In this document: positions 1-10,819 of the stretch, in pieces | How the letters are laid out: every line of letters begins with the position of its first letter | How positions within the stretch are numbered: the first letter of the stretch is position 1 | NCBI RefSeq assembly: GCF_964355755.1 | Contig: NC_092675.1 | Coordinates: 15,267,312 to 15,331,311, forward strand | Direction of reading: 5' to 3' | DNA from: Antedon mediterranea | Lineage: Eukaryota > Echinodermata > Crinoidea > Comatulida > Antedonidae | DNA: 64,000 bases | Notes under the pieces: generated by a model | Seen by the model: only the letters and a program-made list of their open reading frames with translations | Database searches by the model: none | What the model was told of the DNA's origin: nothing | Position numbers and translations under genes: made by a program

Positions 1-540
1 CATGGCAATTTTTTAAACGCTTAAAATTGCCTGAAACGTACTCTAATTTCATCGAAAATAAATTTTGACAATTTTGAACATTTTAAGCGCGCGTACGCAA
101 GCGTTATATGCGCTACGCACGTAATTGTATTGCCATATGATGAAATATGACCTGAAATTTATGAGTACCAAATTTTGTTTAATTGTGATTCATGCTTGTG
201 AAGATATGATTACAAACGTGATTTCGTAAAATCGCGCGTAGACCGCGTAATTTTTGATTACGCATCGTGAAAATATAACCACATCGATTCCTGGCCATAA
301 GGAATATACTCTGAAAAATTGACTTAGATAGATGAAACTGATATCAAGATAATTCACGGACAAAATAGTGCTAAGGAAAGAATAAATAAATAAAGATTTT
401 GACAGAATCAAGAGGTTATATGCATGATAATGCATATAACCTAAAAATGAAACTTAATTGAAAATGAAATTATCATTTTTGACAAAAGTAAGGTTTAGTC
501 AGATAGGGTCACATTTAGCTGTCTTATTTTTCATTAATTT
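1..540. other. AT-rich stretch without a recognised gene
   Basis: No conserved protein or RNA motif is seen on either strand. The only open frame (190-435, minus) is low-complexity and hydrophobic and looks fortuitous. A short alternating purine-pyrimidine patch around 90-120 (gcgcgcgtacgc) is the only distinctive sequence. Confidence 0.5.
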
Positions 541-1034
541 CGAGCCGAGTGGCTAAGGGAGCGTCTCCAAAGTATCCCACCGCGGTACACAAGATTTCAC
601 CGCGTTAGAGACGTTATCTGCGTTAATGAGCAATAGGCAAGATGTGCTCATTGAAGCATATCTTCTCTAACGCAACCTACCGCAAGCATGCCTTGTTAAG
701 AGCCATTGTCTGTGTTTTTATATCATTATCAATGAGGTTTGTAATTTGATAGTCAATAGGTTTTTCAGCAATAATCACAAAAAAAAAACACTGGGGTAAA
801 TTACATACATAGGTTTTGTGTTGCCAGGAAAATACGGAAAACACAAAAAATACAAACAAAATTATAAAAAAACAAAACACATAAAACAAAATTTAAATAG
901 GACTAATATATAATAATATATTTGGCTTGTCATAATGCTACTAGAGTCATACGAATAGTTTAGATAAAATACGAGAATGTGTTGCCAGGTTTATTTCAAA
1001 TTTCATTTTTTACCTTAGCAACCATTTCTATGTG

Positions 1035-1208
1035 TAATATATTATACAGATATTGACTGCTTAGATGTTAAATATAAGATTTGACATCCCCGAGAGAATG
1101 ATATTAAGTTTGAGAGAATATATATTCCCCGAGAACTTAATATCATTCCCGAGGGGATGTCAAATCTTATATTTTACCGATACAAAAGGCGATATCTGTT
1201 ATATTATA
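1035..1208. repeat. Imperfect foldback (MITE-like) hairpin
   Basis: The segment 1069-1110 is nearly the reverse complement of 1134-1175 (core word gatttgacatcccc against ggggatgtcaaatc). Pairing resumes further out, 1035-1053 against 1191-1208. The whole is a palindromic unit of about 174 bp with a small AT-rich loop. This is typical of a foldback MITE. No target duplication was identified, so the outer limits are approximate. Confidence 0.65.
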
Positions 1209-1632
1209 TAGCCAAGAACAAGTCTGCTGGGTTGGGTGAAGCTAGGCTAGGCCTCCTATAGTATTTGTATTGTATGTAAACAAGCCTGCCTAGACACCTT
1301 ACCTTGCGAAGAATAATATACAGATAATTACTAATTAATGATTCCTTGGCAATAAAATATTCACTTAAGCCTAGGTCGTTTAAATTAACAGAAGAATTTC
1401 CATCAAGCCTATTAATGATAATAATATAATCAGGTAGGCCGAATAAACAATTCGTCTTCTTCTCTTCGAGGAGCCGAATCGCCGGATGTTCAGCGCGTAC
1501 TAGTTACTAGGTTACTACCGTGAGTTTTGACCAATCACAAACGGTGTTTCATCACATTTAGGGAGGACTAATAACAAATGAGGGCACTATGTATGCATAG
1601 CTTAAATAGTTTAAAAGATTAATTTCTTCAAG
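1209..1632. other. Non-coding stretch, nothing recognised
   Basis: AT-rich sequence with AGGCCTA-type words and no open frame of interest. It separates a foldback hairpin from a tRNA-like repeat. Confidence 0.4.
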
Positions 1633-1710
1633 CAAGTTCCGTGGCGCAGCGGTTGAAGCGTTGTCTTGTGATGGAGTGACAATTCCATCCCGAGTTCAAG
1701 ATCCAGTAGA
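1633..1710 (+). repeat. tRNA-derived SINE head
   Basis: An A-box-like word (gtggcgcagcgg, 1641-1652) is followed at tRNA spacing by a B-box-like word (gagttcaagatcc, 1692-1704). The intervening stem sequence does not fold into a convincing tRNA and no acceptor stem closes. This is therefore better read as the pol III promoter head of a SINE or a tRNA pseudogene than as a functional tRNA. Its 3' limit is not clear. Confidence 0.5.
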
Positions 1711-2014
1711 TGACTTTTGTTTATTTATCGGCAAACGTGAGTGTTGCACACGAAAATTACAGTCAATATAATCGAACTCGGGAATTTATAGGATTAATGA
1801 CAGGGACATGATAATTACGCGAAAATTACTCAGTCAATATCATCGTTCTCGAGGATATATACGATTTACGATCCACGCAGCGGTAGTCATGTGACGCAGT
1901 TTCAACCAATCACGTTCACGTATTTATATACGGCTATATATCATTTTGTTTGACAAATCTAGTAACGAATTTACTCACATTCTTTACCTTTTGCCATCCT
2001 TGCTGATGGCTTGA

Positions 2015-2373
2015 TCACAACTGATCCAGTCCACTGCTACTTCCTAGAAATCTTTTGTTGTTGTTTCTAGGTGACGTCATACTTTTTGTAGCAATAATGT
2101 GTATACGTGATCGAGAAATACAGCCCTTCGTTGCGGTTAATTGCGTTAGCCCCCTCTTTCTGATTTGGATTGCCTCTTTGACCCCCTTCGCATCGATGTG
2201 GTTTTCCTGAGGAGCTGCATGGTCTGTGATTTTGTGGATTTTGGATGTTGATTCCTTTCTAGTTGCCCTGGTGTATTTGCGATCGGCAACCACCTTTTCA
2301 GTGTCTTTTTGGTGTTCTTTCCATAAGTGCATTCCTGATCATCTTCTTTCTTATCTACCTCCTTGGCTCGCAC
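2015..2373 (-). pseudogene. Penelope-like retroelement, C-terminal (GIY-YIG region) relic
   Basis: Minus-strand frames contain fragments such as KEHQKDTEKV, TRKESTSKIHK, ITDHAAPQENHID and GVKEAIQIRKRG. The order (EH-KDxEK, then DHAxxxNHxID, then KEAIxIRKR and an NRxEG-like remnant) matches the C-terminal part of retroelement polyproteins that carry a GIY-YIG-type endonuclease, as in Penelope-like elements. The frame is broken: the expected segment between HID and GVKEA is missing and the reading shifts near the 3' end. A start methionine or upstream reverse transcriptase is not visible. It is a truncated copy; the family is recalled, not searched. Confidence 0.5.
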
Positions 2374-2934
2374 TGGCCAATCGCCAAATCGCCATGGGCA
2401 AAAACGTTTCCAGATTGGCGAAAAATAAAACGGCTAAATTAGCTATTTTGGCGATGACATATGATAAAATAGATAATCAAATAATCATTTTGGCGAAAGT
2501 CCTACTAAAAGGTTCATTTGTCGATTTCCAAGCATTTATTTTGTTCGTTATCATGTTGTTGACTTCAAGCTCCATTTTTCGTCAACTTGTTTCGTTGTAC
2601 CAGTTGTAACATTATAGCATCTTCGATGAATGACGTCTTAATCTTATCGAAATCAAATATGCGTAAAAAACAAAAATAATATAGAGTTCAGGGGATTTCA
2701 GAAAACTGTAAATTGTTTCTTATTAAATTGATAACTATGTGAATGCTGAATTTGAACATTGTTTTGATCATTATTATAAAATACATCGAAAATAATTTTT
2801 TTAAATAATACAGTGATTTAGGCATGGCTCTCTCTAAATGCCTTACAATTTAAACGTTCACGGAACAGTGTATTATAGACTCATTGACAGATAAATGAAT
2901 GTTCTGATGACCCCTAGCTTTTAGTGTAGTGGGT

Positions 2935-2975
2935 GGGTGTCGCAATCAACCGCGACGAAGGGGCTGTATTTCTCG
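2935..2975 (+). pseudogene. Short inverted copy of the same retroelement tail
   Basis: The + strand reads INRDEGAVFLE here. The minus strand near 2125-2150 reads a near-identical NRNEG stretch with the same following codons. This tiny piece is therefore a second, inverted copy of the retroelement C-terminus about 0.8 kb away. Such broken head-to-head partial copies are common for Penelope-like elements. Confidence 0.4.
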
Positions 2976-3407
2976 AAGCTACACAATAACAACATGCTCT
3001 GCATGTTAGATGTCGTTCGACATACGAACTATTGCCTACATGATTATAAAAATATGTGATTGTTGACAAAGATATGTAATAAAATTAACCACCGTGATCA
3101 AGGAAAATAGTTGTGTAATAAAAATGTGACTCCACCGTAATTAATGGACTCTTCCATAAATGTGTTTTTGTTAGTACTGTGCTGGTGATGGGAATGGGAT
3201 GCTGCTAAAAATACACACGCGCGAGTTCAGAGTGTAGAGAGCTACTAGACCTGGGTGGGTAGAATATCTCATGCAAGTACTGTTATTGTTAATATTAATT
3301 AATACAGAGGATGACAATTGACCTTAATTGACCTGTGTATAAGAAACACCCAAAATTTAGAGGTCAAATTTGCATGTCAAAAGTGTGTCTTGTACACTGA
3401 CATATAC

Positions 3408-4254
3408 GGGTGCAGGTCAAGTCGGCCCTAAACCGTCTCGGCCAAAGTCAAGTCGGCCCCACGTCAAGTCGGCCCCAAGTCAACTCGGCCTCAAGTCAAC
3501 TCGGCCTCAAGTCAACTCGGCCTCACGTCAACTCGGCTAAAAACCAATCGGTCAACTCGGCCACAATAAAGTATGGAACGCAAAAAATGCTTAATATTAT
3601 TATGATTCTTACTATCCACGCTTTAAAAAAAATGAAGAAATAAAAAAAATAATATAATTAAATAATATCATATAAAAAAATGAACTCATTGTCGACATGA
3701 ATATAAGTACCCGCGTGTTACAAAAACATGTGCAGGTACCGCATTTTTAGTTATCGAAGACGGAGGCGCGCCTACGTTCCACTATTTGGCCATAGAAAAA
3801 ATGATCGTACATCGTTTTTGTCCATGATTTGCGTTAAAAAAAAAGGGGAATCCCCTGGTCAGTGAAAACACGTAGCAGTAGATATCGAAAAAGCTGCCAA
3901 AGGCGCAGGGAGGCGCAGTACGAGTTGTTTTCAATTGTGCAATTTGAAATTTTTTTAAACGTAAATAAAGGAAAGTTGGTGAAATCATTCCTATTTTTTT
4001 TGCTAAATATATTATTGTCTAAATATTAATATTCATTAAAAGTCAGAATTATTTATAGTTAAAAAATTGTGAAGAAATATTATTTTATCAATCCCCTTCA
4101 TTTGCACTTTTTGCGTTCCATACTTTAACGGGGCCGAGTTGACCGATTATTTTTTGGCCGAGTTGACGTGAGGCCGAGTTGACTTGGGGCCGACTTGACT
4201 TGGGGCCGACTTGACTTTGGCCGAGACGGTTTAGGGCCGACTTGGATCGAAATC
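3408..4254. mobile_element. Foldback DNA element with 9-bp target duplication
   Basis: Inverted arms run about 3418-3590 and 4100-4244. Both are built from short tandem subrepeats (caagtcggcccc, caactcggcctc) and end inward with the same word tatggaacgcaaaaa. Identical 9-bp words gacatatac lie at 3399-3407 and 4255-4263. Each is separated from the arm by 10 unpaired bases. A 9-bp duplication with long subrepeat-bearing arms fits a non-autonomous Mutator-like foldback element. The interior is AT-rich and has no transposase. Confidence 0.8.
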
Positions 4255-4574
4255 GACATATACAGTAAGTACAATTTTAAATCTAACGTTGATAATATTG
4301 TTGACGTGTTTGATTAACATTTAAAATCCTCTAGGTCACTGTCATCATTGTCGTTTTGTCTTCATTGCTAGCATCAACCTGATCAGAGTTTACTGCTCAC
4401 ATTTTGGCAGTCAACACATTTACACAAGTCAGTGCAGGATAGTTTTGCTTTCTTACATGAACACCGCTCAGTTTCACACTCCACACTAGCTGTTGCCAAT
4501 CATTTTTCAAAGCGCCCCCATTGGATGAAAAATGTTTGGACACCAAGTTGAACAATTTTCTTATGGTATCAATA

Positions 4575-5308
4575 AACATATGAAAGCAAAAATTCGAACT
4601 TGGGCTTGTTAGCAAATTTTTTTTTTATTTTTTGCCAATAGTTAGGGCTTGTACAGTAGCAAATTGTTCACAAATCTAGGAAAAAATTGCTTACCAATAG
4701 CTTTTTTCGCCAAAGTGTTCAGCAACATGTATACTAACAATCATATATCAATTAGTTCCAACTCAACTCCAAGAGGAATTTTTTTGGCAGCCATTTTTAA
4801 AAATGGCCACTAATAACAACAAATTCTCATATTCTCGGTAACTAATGAAGGTAGAGACTTATATTTGGTCTCAAAATGTTCATAATATAGATATTTATAT
4901 TTAGTCTAATAGAATATTTTTTCAAAAAATGACCAGAAATATCGTTTTATGACCAATTGACCCTTTACCTAGACCTTATCAGTATCTCAGTAACTAATGG
5001 TCATAGATACCTCAATCTGGTCTCAATTTGTTCAGAATGTATATGTTTATATTTACCTTATTAAAAAAAATTAACCAGAAATCTCATTATTGACCTTTGA
5101 CCCAATATAGGGTTAATTGTGATTTTGAATGGCAGAGAGTATCTGGAATATCTTGCACTCAGTTTTGATCCTCTTTTTTTGGCTCTCTTTTAAAAAAAGA
5201 CATCCATTGCACTCTCTGTCACACCATTTCCAGGGATATTCTTTTGCCTCATAGGAAGCAATGCACTGACGATGTCGACACTTGTATTGTTTACCTCCGC
5301 CAAGGAGG
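4575..5308 (-). repeat. Dispersed repeat, left copy (inverted relative to 8.6-10.3 kb)
   Basis: Read on the minus strand, this block matches the + strand at 8640-10320 over several segments. The shared parts are the coding-like words RECNGC and CKIFQI, then a run of roughly 480 bp ending gccctaactattggcaaaaa. The left copy lacks the segment corresponding to about 8775-9830, so it is a deletion derivative. Its minus-strand frame 5113-5346 is the matching fragment of a repeat-encoded protein and is broken by the TA-flanked element inserted at 5309. Confidence 0.7.
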
Positions 5309-5892
5309 TACCGTATATTTCGGTGTATAAGTCGCACTTTTGACAACCAAATTTGACCTCTAAATTAAGGGTGCATCTTATCAAAGATAGTGTAGTAGGA
5401 AGATGTTACACTTCCTATTCGTTCAATGCAAATAAAAGCGAGACAACATGGAGCTAAATTTAAAGGGCGCCTCGCACGTCGAGTAGGGATACGGAAAGTT
5501 ATTGTATAGGAAATAGGCTATTATAACAGTAGAATAATATGATTGTAAAATTAAGATTTAATACGAATTAACATATAAAATGTAATGTTATCTTTATAGA
5601 AAGTGCAAATGAATCATATTTATATGCTTTGGAATACAAATTTGTGTTTCAATTACCTGGAATTGTTTAGGTACCTGGAATTTATCTATCTGCTACCCGT
5701 ATTTTATTTCTTTTATTTTAATGTTTTTATTATCATCAAATCAATTGAACTTTTTTTAATTATTTACCATTTAATTGTTTATCATTGGACATTGATATAA
5801 AATTTAATACCTAGCTTTAGAAACACTTCTTCATCAGAGTGAATAAATATATTAGGTAAATAGGCCTACAATGTGTATGCCTATATATGCCT

Positions 5893-6632
5893 GTGGGTGA
5901 TCTTATACCCCCTTCTTTGTCTGTTGATGGTATTACACCCCTTTCTTTGTCCGTTGATGGTATTACACCCTTTTTTTGTATGTGGATGGTCTTATACACC
6001 CCTTTGTGTATGGATGGTCTTATTTCTTTGTCTGTGGATGGTCTTATATCCCCTTCTTTGTCTGTGGATGGTCTTCTCCCCTTCTTTGTCTGTGGATGGT
6101 CCTACACCCCCTTCTTTGTCTGTGGATGGTCCTACACCCCCTTCTTTGTCTGTGGATGGTCCTACACCCCTTATTTGTCTGGGGATGGTCTTATACCCTC
6201 TTCTTTGTCTGTAAGTGGTCCTATACCCCTTTCTTTGTCAGTGGATGGTCTTGCACCCCCTTCTTTGTCTGTGGACGGTCCTACGCCCCCTTCTTTGTCT
6301 GTGGATGGTCCTATACCCCTTTTTTTGTCAGTGGATGGTCCTATACCCCCTTCTTTGTCTGTGGATGGTCCTACATCCCCTTCTTTGTCTGTAGATGGCC
6401 TTACACCCCTTTCGTTGTCTGTGGATGGTCTTATACCTCCTTCTTTGTGTGTGGATGGTCTTACACCCCCTTCTTTGTCTGTGGATGGTCTTACACCCCC
6501 TTTTTTGTCTGTGGATGGTCTTATACCCTCTTCTTTGTATGTGGATGGTCTTACAACCCCTTCTTTGTCTGTGGATGGTCTTACACCCCCTTCTTTGTCT
6601 GTGGATGGTCTTACACCCCCTTCTTTGTCAGG
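5893..6632. repeat. 30-bp minisatellite, about 25 units
   Basis: The unit reads approximately cccccttctttgtctgtgga followed by tggtcttaca, with substitutions and a few indels. Because 30 is a multiple of three, the array stays open in several frames. The longest (5887-6654, +) gives a 10-residue repeat PPSLSVDGLT. Openness in three + frames and one minus frame at once argues that these are by-products of the repeat, not a protein gene. Confidence 0.85.
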
Positions 6633-7259
6633 ACCCACTACTTTGATTGATTAAATTAGACATTGTTTCTTGTATGATTAGGAAACCAAGACCTTTAAAG
6701 TGAAAGTCCACAGGTGGATGCCTAAACAGGTCTTGTACAGAACAGTATATTGTAGGTCCATGTCACTAATTTGAGGATTACTTGAATAATTATATTGAGA
6801 TGTCTTTTACGAATTGATTTAGTTCGGATTTTGCTCAAAAATCAATGACTAGAGAAAATCGAGGAAAAGGATTCAGATGAAAGGTTTACAGCAAAGGCCC
6901 ATTACCGTAAAAATGGAGTACATTTTTTTAGATGCAACGAAAAAACGATTGACACATCACAGTTTAGCAAACATGTCGGCATAGATGAGCTCAGTGATCT
7001 GTCATACTTTATGCCTATCCTATCACATCAAAAGTTAAAAATTCAGAATAATAATTCCGTGTCATTTATTTCGGTAAAAAAATTAGGTGCATTTATACCA
7101 ATTTAACCACATACAGTATGTTCACATAATTATATATGTCAAAGGTTATAAATTGTATTTCCAGTCATTTTATGTGAAAATGTTTCATTACTACAAATAT
7201 AAATGTCCATATTCTAAACAAAATGACACCAAAATCGATTGAAAATGATCAGTAGTTAC

Positions 7260-7680
7260 TGAGATATACAGATAAGAGGTCAAAGGTCAAACTGGAAGAA
7301 ACGTCATTTCCGGTCATTTTTGGACGAAACTTTTCATTAGAGCAAATAGAAATATGTGGTTTGTGAACAATTTAACACCAGAATCAAGTCTCTACTGTTT
7401 ATAGTTGCCAAGATATGAACACTTTTTGTTTTTATGGTGGCCATTTTGAAATCTAGATGGCCGCCATACTGGACACTTGGCACCCCCCGATATTTTGAAT
7501 CTATATACATCAAAGAAACTTTGTGGAAATTTTCATGCTTTGGTAATAAAGTGCACAACTTGGCTATTTTTATGGCGTTAACTGCTCTACTACCAGGTGA
7601 TTATAGCATGGACCTAGCGTACACACTTCTCGGATACATAGATACTAATCGAATACGATTGTCCGTGAAAACGTGCGCCC
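7260..7680. other. Non-coding interior of the TA-flanked element
   Basis: The sequence contains words such as gaggtcaaaggtcaaa and ttccggtcattttt. These recur in the repeat arms at 4.8-5.1 and 9.8-10.1 kb and around 23.0-23.5 kb. The short open frames on either strand look fortuitous. Confidence 0.4.
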
Positions 7681-8039
7681 TCTCGAAATGATCGAGCGAG
7701 GCTAGCCCACACACGTACGTGTTACACACACGGTCATGCACTCGATGTTGCGGGTGCGAAACTCATGAATAACAAGTTAGAAAGAACTTGTTGAGGCTGG
7801 GTGTGGCCGAGCCTAGGTAAAAAAAAACCTAAATAAAGGACGCCGTTGTAGATAACAAAATATATTATTACAATAATATTGATTACAATTTAAAAAAAAT
7901 TGTTTTGATGAAATATAAGGTGCGTCTTATACATCGACGATATAAAAAATACCGATATTTTACTCTCAGTTAGGGGGTGCGTCTTATACACAGGTGCGAC
8001 TTATACACCAAAATATACGGTATATGTAATCGGTAGCGT

Positions 8040-8628
8040 GTGTTTGTTTGTTTGTTAGCAGTAATTACAAGATCGTTACCAAAATGAATATACAGATAGA
8101 TATGTGGTCAAGGACCATTCCATTAAATGTTGGGACCATGGTCCCAATTCTGGACCACTTTTTGAGTACACTTTTCAGACCTGCTAGTGTTAAAAGATAG
8201 GACAGAATTTTTCAAAAGCCGGCGAGCAGTCTTAAAGTAACAAGTAAACTGAAATTGCATTTTCTCGAACTATTTGTCCAAAAAACTTTATTTTTGTACT
8301 TGGCAAGAGTTATAATTTGAAATTTCAAAACATAATTTGATTTAATGTGCACGTTTTTTTATGCTAGTAGTTTAAAAAACCTATTTCTTTTCAAATTAAC
8401 TCGTTTAATGTTCTATTGTTAGTCAACTGAAGCTATTGTTAATTGAAAGGCTTGTTACATAACCATTACACCAAACTTGCATACACATGCTTAAATTAGC
8501 CTCAATCACAAACAGCATTAAGACACACACAAATATATATATTTTTTTTACCGGAGAAATCTTAAATGTAGGAAAATTTACAGTAGGCGGAGGTATGCAC
8601 TCTCGGAGTGGCTTTTTAGTTCAAACAG
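8040..8628. repeat. Part of an older dispersed repeat
   Basis: The words cagtaggcggaggta and gcactctcggagtggc (about 8583-8612) recur in reverse orientation near 29375-29425. The stretch tgtaatcggtagcgtgtgtt at 8026 onward continues the repeat that was split by the TA-flanked element. No coding capacity is seen here. Confidence 0.5.
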
Positions 8629-9166
8629 TTGCAGCAATTTCTGGGTTTAGCAAACCAACTTAAACATGCTATGCAGCACTTATGTGGCAGAGAGTGCAAT
8701 GGTTGTTTTTTTTTACATAAGAGCCAACAAAGACGATATCATCAACTCTGGGTGCAAGATATTCCAAATACTGTAGGCCTACTCCCGTTCCGTTCAAAAT
8801 TCCACCAAGACTTGGGAGAAATAAGATTTGCAATATTTATAAAACGAGCCGCTGCTGAGAGTATCAGACCAGAAAAACCCCCAACAACTGGAGCTGCAGC
8901 ACAGCATTCTCTTCGTGCTTACCTCCAAACAAGAGATTGGATGGTATTACAAAGCTCATCATTAAATGTCCTGCTGTATGGATGGAATCTTAGTATTCAA
9001 TGGTTACGAACCTGTTTCTTCTAAAGACCCAATTGCACCAGATAAATCAAGGAGTCATAATTATGTATATCTCCTTGCAGCAACTGTCATGGTAATACTT
9101 GCCAGAACATCAACCAGGCCAATGAAGACAGAAGTGAGGAACTTTTTGGAAGAATCAAATAAGTAG
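8629..9166 (+). pseudogene. Repeat-encoded protein, C-terminal part, frameshifted
   Basis: The + frame from 8629 reads RECNGCFF, then QDIPNTVG, then SIRPEKPPTTGAAAQHSLRA and YLQTRDWM. It then shifts frame into DGILVFNGYEPVSSKD and PIAPDKSRSHNYV. The order (PPTxxAAxxHSLRxYxQxxxW, then a G-W block, then a xPxAPD stretch) matches a multi-copy protein of unknown function. I associate that family with transposable elements in invertebrate genomes, where a cysteine-rich tail usually follows. The tail is missing here. A frameshift near 8960-8980 breaks the gene. The family is recalled, not searched. A more decayed relative lies at 47.9-49.3 kb on the minus strand. Confidence 0.5.
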
Positions 9167-9282
9167 AAGAATCACACTCACAGTAGATTTATTTTAATAA
9201 AATACTGTAAATGAATGTTTGAATGTTGATTAAATGCTTCTGAGAAACAATTCATAACCTTTGTGGAAATGACTATCTTGGT

Positions 9283-9360
9283 TAGCTTTAGCTGTCTCAC
9301 ATTTTTCGTGACATTTACATAAATGTAAATGTCACGAAAAATGTGAGACAGCTAAAGCTA
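9283..9360. repeat. Perfect 38-bp inverted repeat with 2-nt spacer
   Basis: Positions 9283-9320 (beginning tagctttagctgtctcac) are exactly complementary to 9323-9360, with only aa between. Such perfection in otherwise decayed repeat DNA indicates a recent origin or an assembly snap-back. Confidence 0.9.
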
Positions 9361-10325
9361 TATTAATGTATTAAATTTTAGGTTGTTGCTAACTACATTT
9401 TATAAAGGATAATTTACATAGTGTTCATAGTTGGTTCAATGCTATTGTATTTTTTGTATAGGTGACAGGTCTATTATTTAGTATTCTCATTATTTGAAAT
9501 TGTTCTAGCTATCAGCTACCATTTTGTCAAGGCTCAAGTTTACTATAGGAATGATTTCGGATACATGTGCACCTACTAGTTACAAGCTGTACTCTATTTT
9601 ACTTGAGCGACCATTCTCTAAACATGTTTTTTGAATGGCTATAAATACAATGTCATATTATAAACACATTTTATTTACCTTATAGAACTTTGATCTAAGG
9701 TCCTTTTAATTACAATGCCAAGTCAGTTGTCAGAAATGATATTTCCCATTAATTTTGTTTAAATTAGTTTAAATATGAATATGGATGTTCTGATAAATTT
9801 GAGACTGAGTGTCTGTGACCAATACTTACCTAAATTGACCATGGATTGGGTCAAAGGTCAATATTGGTATTTCTAGTTAGTTCTGTAAAGGTAAATATAA
9901 AAATGAATATTCTGAACAAATTGAGACCAGTTTGAGGTGTCTATGACCAGCAGTTACCGAGATACTGATTAGGTCAGGTCAAGGGTCAATTGGTCATGAA
10001 ACAATAAATCGAGTCTTTTTTGGAAAAAATTTTCCATTAGGGTAAATATAAATGTCTAATTATGAACATTTTGAGACCAAATATAAATCTCTATCTTTAT
10101 TGGTTACCGAAATATATGAGAATTTGTTGTTATTGGCGGTCATTTTGAAAAATGGCTGCCAAAAAAATTCCTCTAGGTGTTGAGTTGGAACTAATTGATA
10201 TATGTTAGTATACATGTATCTGAACACTTTGGCGAAAAAAGCTATTGGTAAGCAATTTATTCCTAGATTTGTGAACAATTTGCTACTGTACAAGCCCTAA
10301 CTATTGGCAAAAAATATGAAAAAAA

Positions 10326-10819
10326 AAACAAATTCTGCCTATAATGCTGCTTAAGGACTACTCATTCAGAAGCTAAAGCAAGCAGCAGCCGTTACAGTAT
10401 CTAAGGCAGACAGTTTTGCGACTTTGTAAACTCGACTATAATTTATAGATCCCAGCCGCTGGACCCAAAAAAACATCTGGGAAAAGAGAGTCTATGAGGG
10501 CTCACGGTTGAACAATTTTGGATTCTTGATTGGTTGACGCGTCTCAACAGACTGAAAGAAATTTTCTCACTTGTACCGCTGTGAAGTCACGTTGTCTCTA
10601 GAGGTCACACACACACAGCACATTAAAGTTCAAAATTGACCATTTTAAAATTAAAAGCTATCTTTGATTTGTATGTCGTTTTGCAATTATTCATTCATTT
10701 ATCTTTTTATTTCGGAATATCATGGTGACATAATATTATATCCATAGCAAAAGAGAGAAAAAAAAAATCTTAATCTAACAGCTCATAGAACAAAAACAAA
10801 GATATGTAAATATATAAAG
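10326..10819. other. Non-coding stretch, nothing recognised
   Basis: Mixed-composition DNA between the repeat copy and the LINE tail. No open frame, repeat partner or RNA signature was identified. Confidence 0.4.

Larger units (their letters stand above)
5311..8020. mobile_element. 2.7-kb TA-flanked DNA element with terminal inverted repeats
   Basis: The ends CCGTATATTTCGGTGTATAA (5311 onward) and its reverse complement (ending 8020) match at 26 of 27 positions. TA sits immediately outside both ends (5309-5310, 8021-8022). The flanks caaggagg and tatgtaatcgg look like one older repeat split at TA. Inner subterminal words gtgcgtcttatac recur near the right end. No transposase frame was found, so this is a non-autonomous Tc1/mariner-type derivative. 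A 367-bp relative is at 59783-60149. Its interior carries a 30-bp minisatellite. Confidence 0.75.
8625..10325 (+). repeat. Dispersed repeat, right copy
   Basis: This is the longer of two inverted copies. The region 9830-10320 is the reverse complement of about 4620-5110 with moderate divergence. It contains regularly spaced ggtcaa...gagacca modules. The upstream part carries the frameshifted gene fragment 8629-9166. A perfect short hairpin (9283-9360) interrupts the segment absent from the left copy. Confidence 0.65.

Noticed and set aside
541-620. tRNA-like D-arm word gccgagtggctaaggg
   Set aside because: There is an A-box-like word but no B box at the right distance and no folding acceptor stem.
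1895-1950. Promoter-like caaccaatcacg and tatttatata
   Set aside because: A CCAAT-like and a TATA-like word occur together, but no gene start follows and such words are expected by chance in AT-rich DNA.
2226-2609. 127-codon + strand open frame
   Set aside because: It overlaps the minus-strand Penelope-like relic and is its shadow at the start. The remainder is AT-rich without a motif.
5887-6654. 255-codon repeat protein
   Set aside because: The open frame is a consequence of a 30-bp minisatellite; other frames on both strands are equally open.
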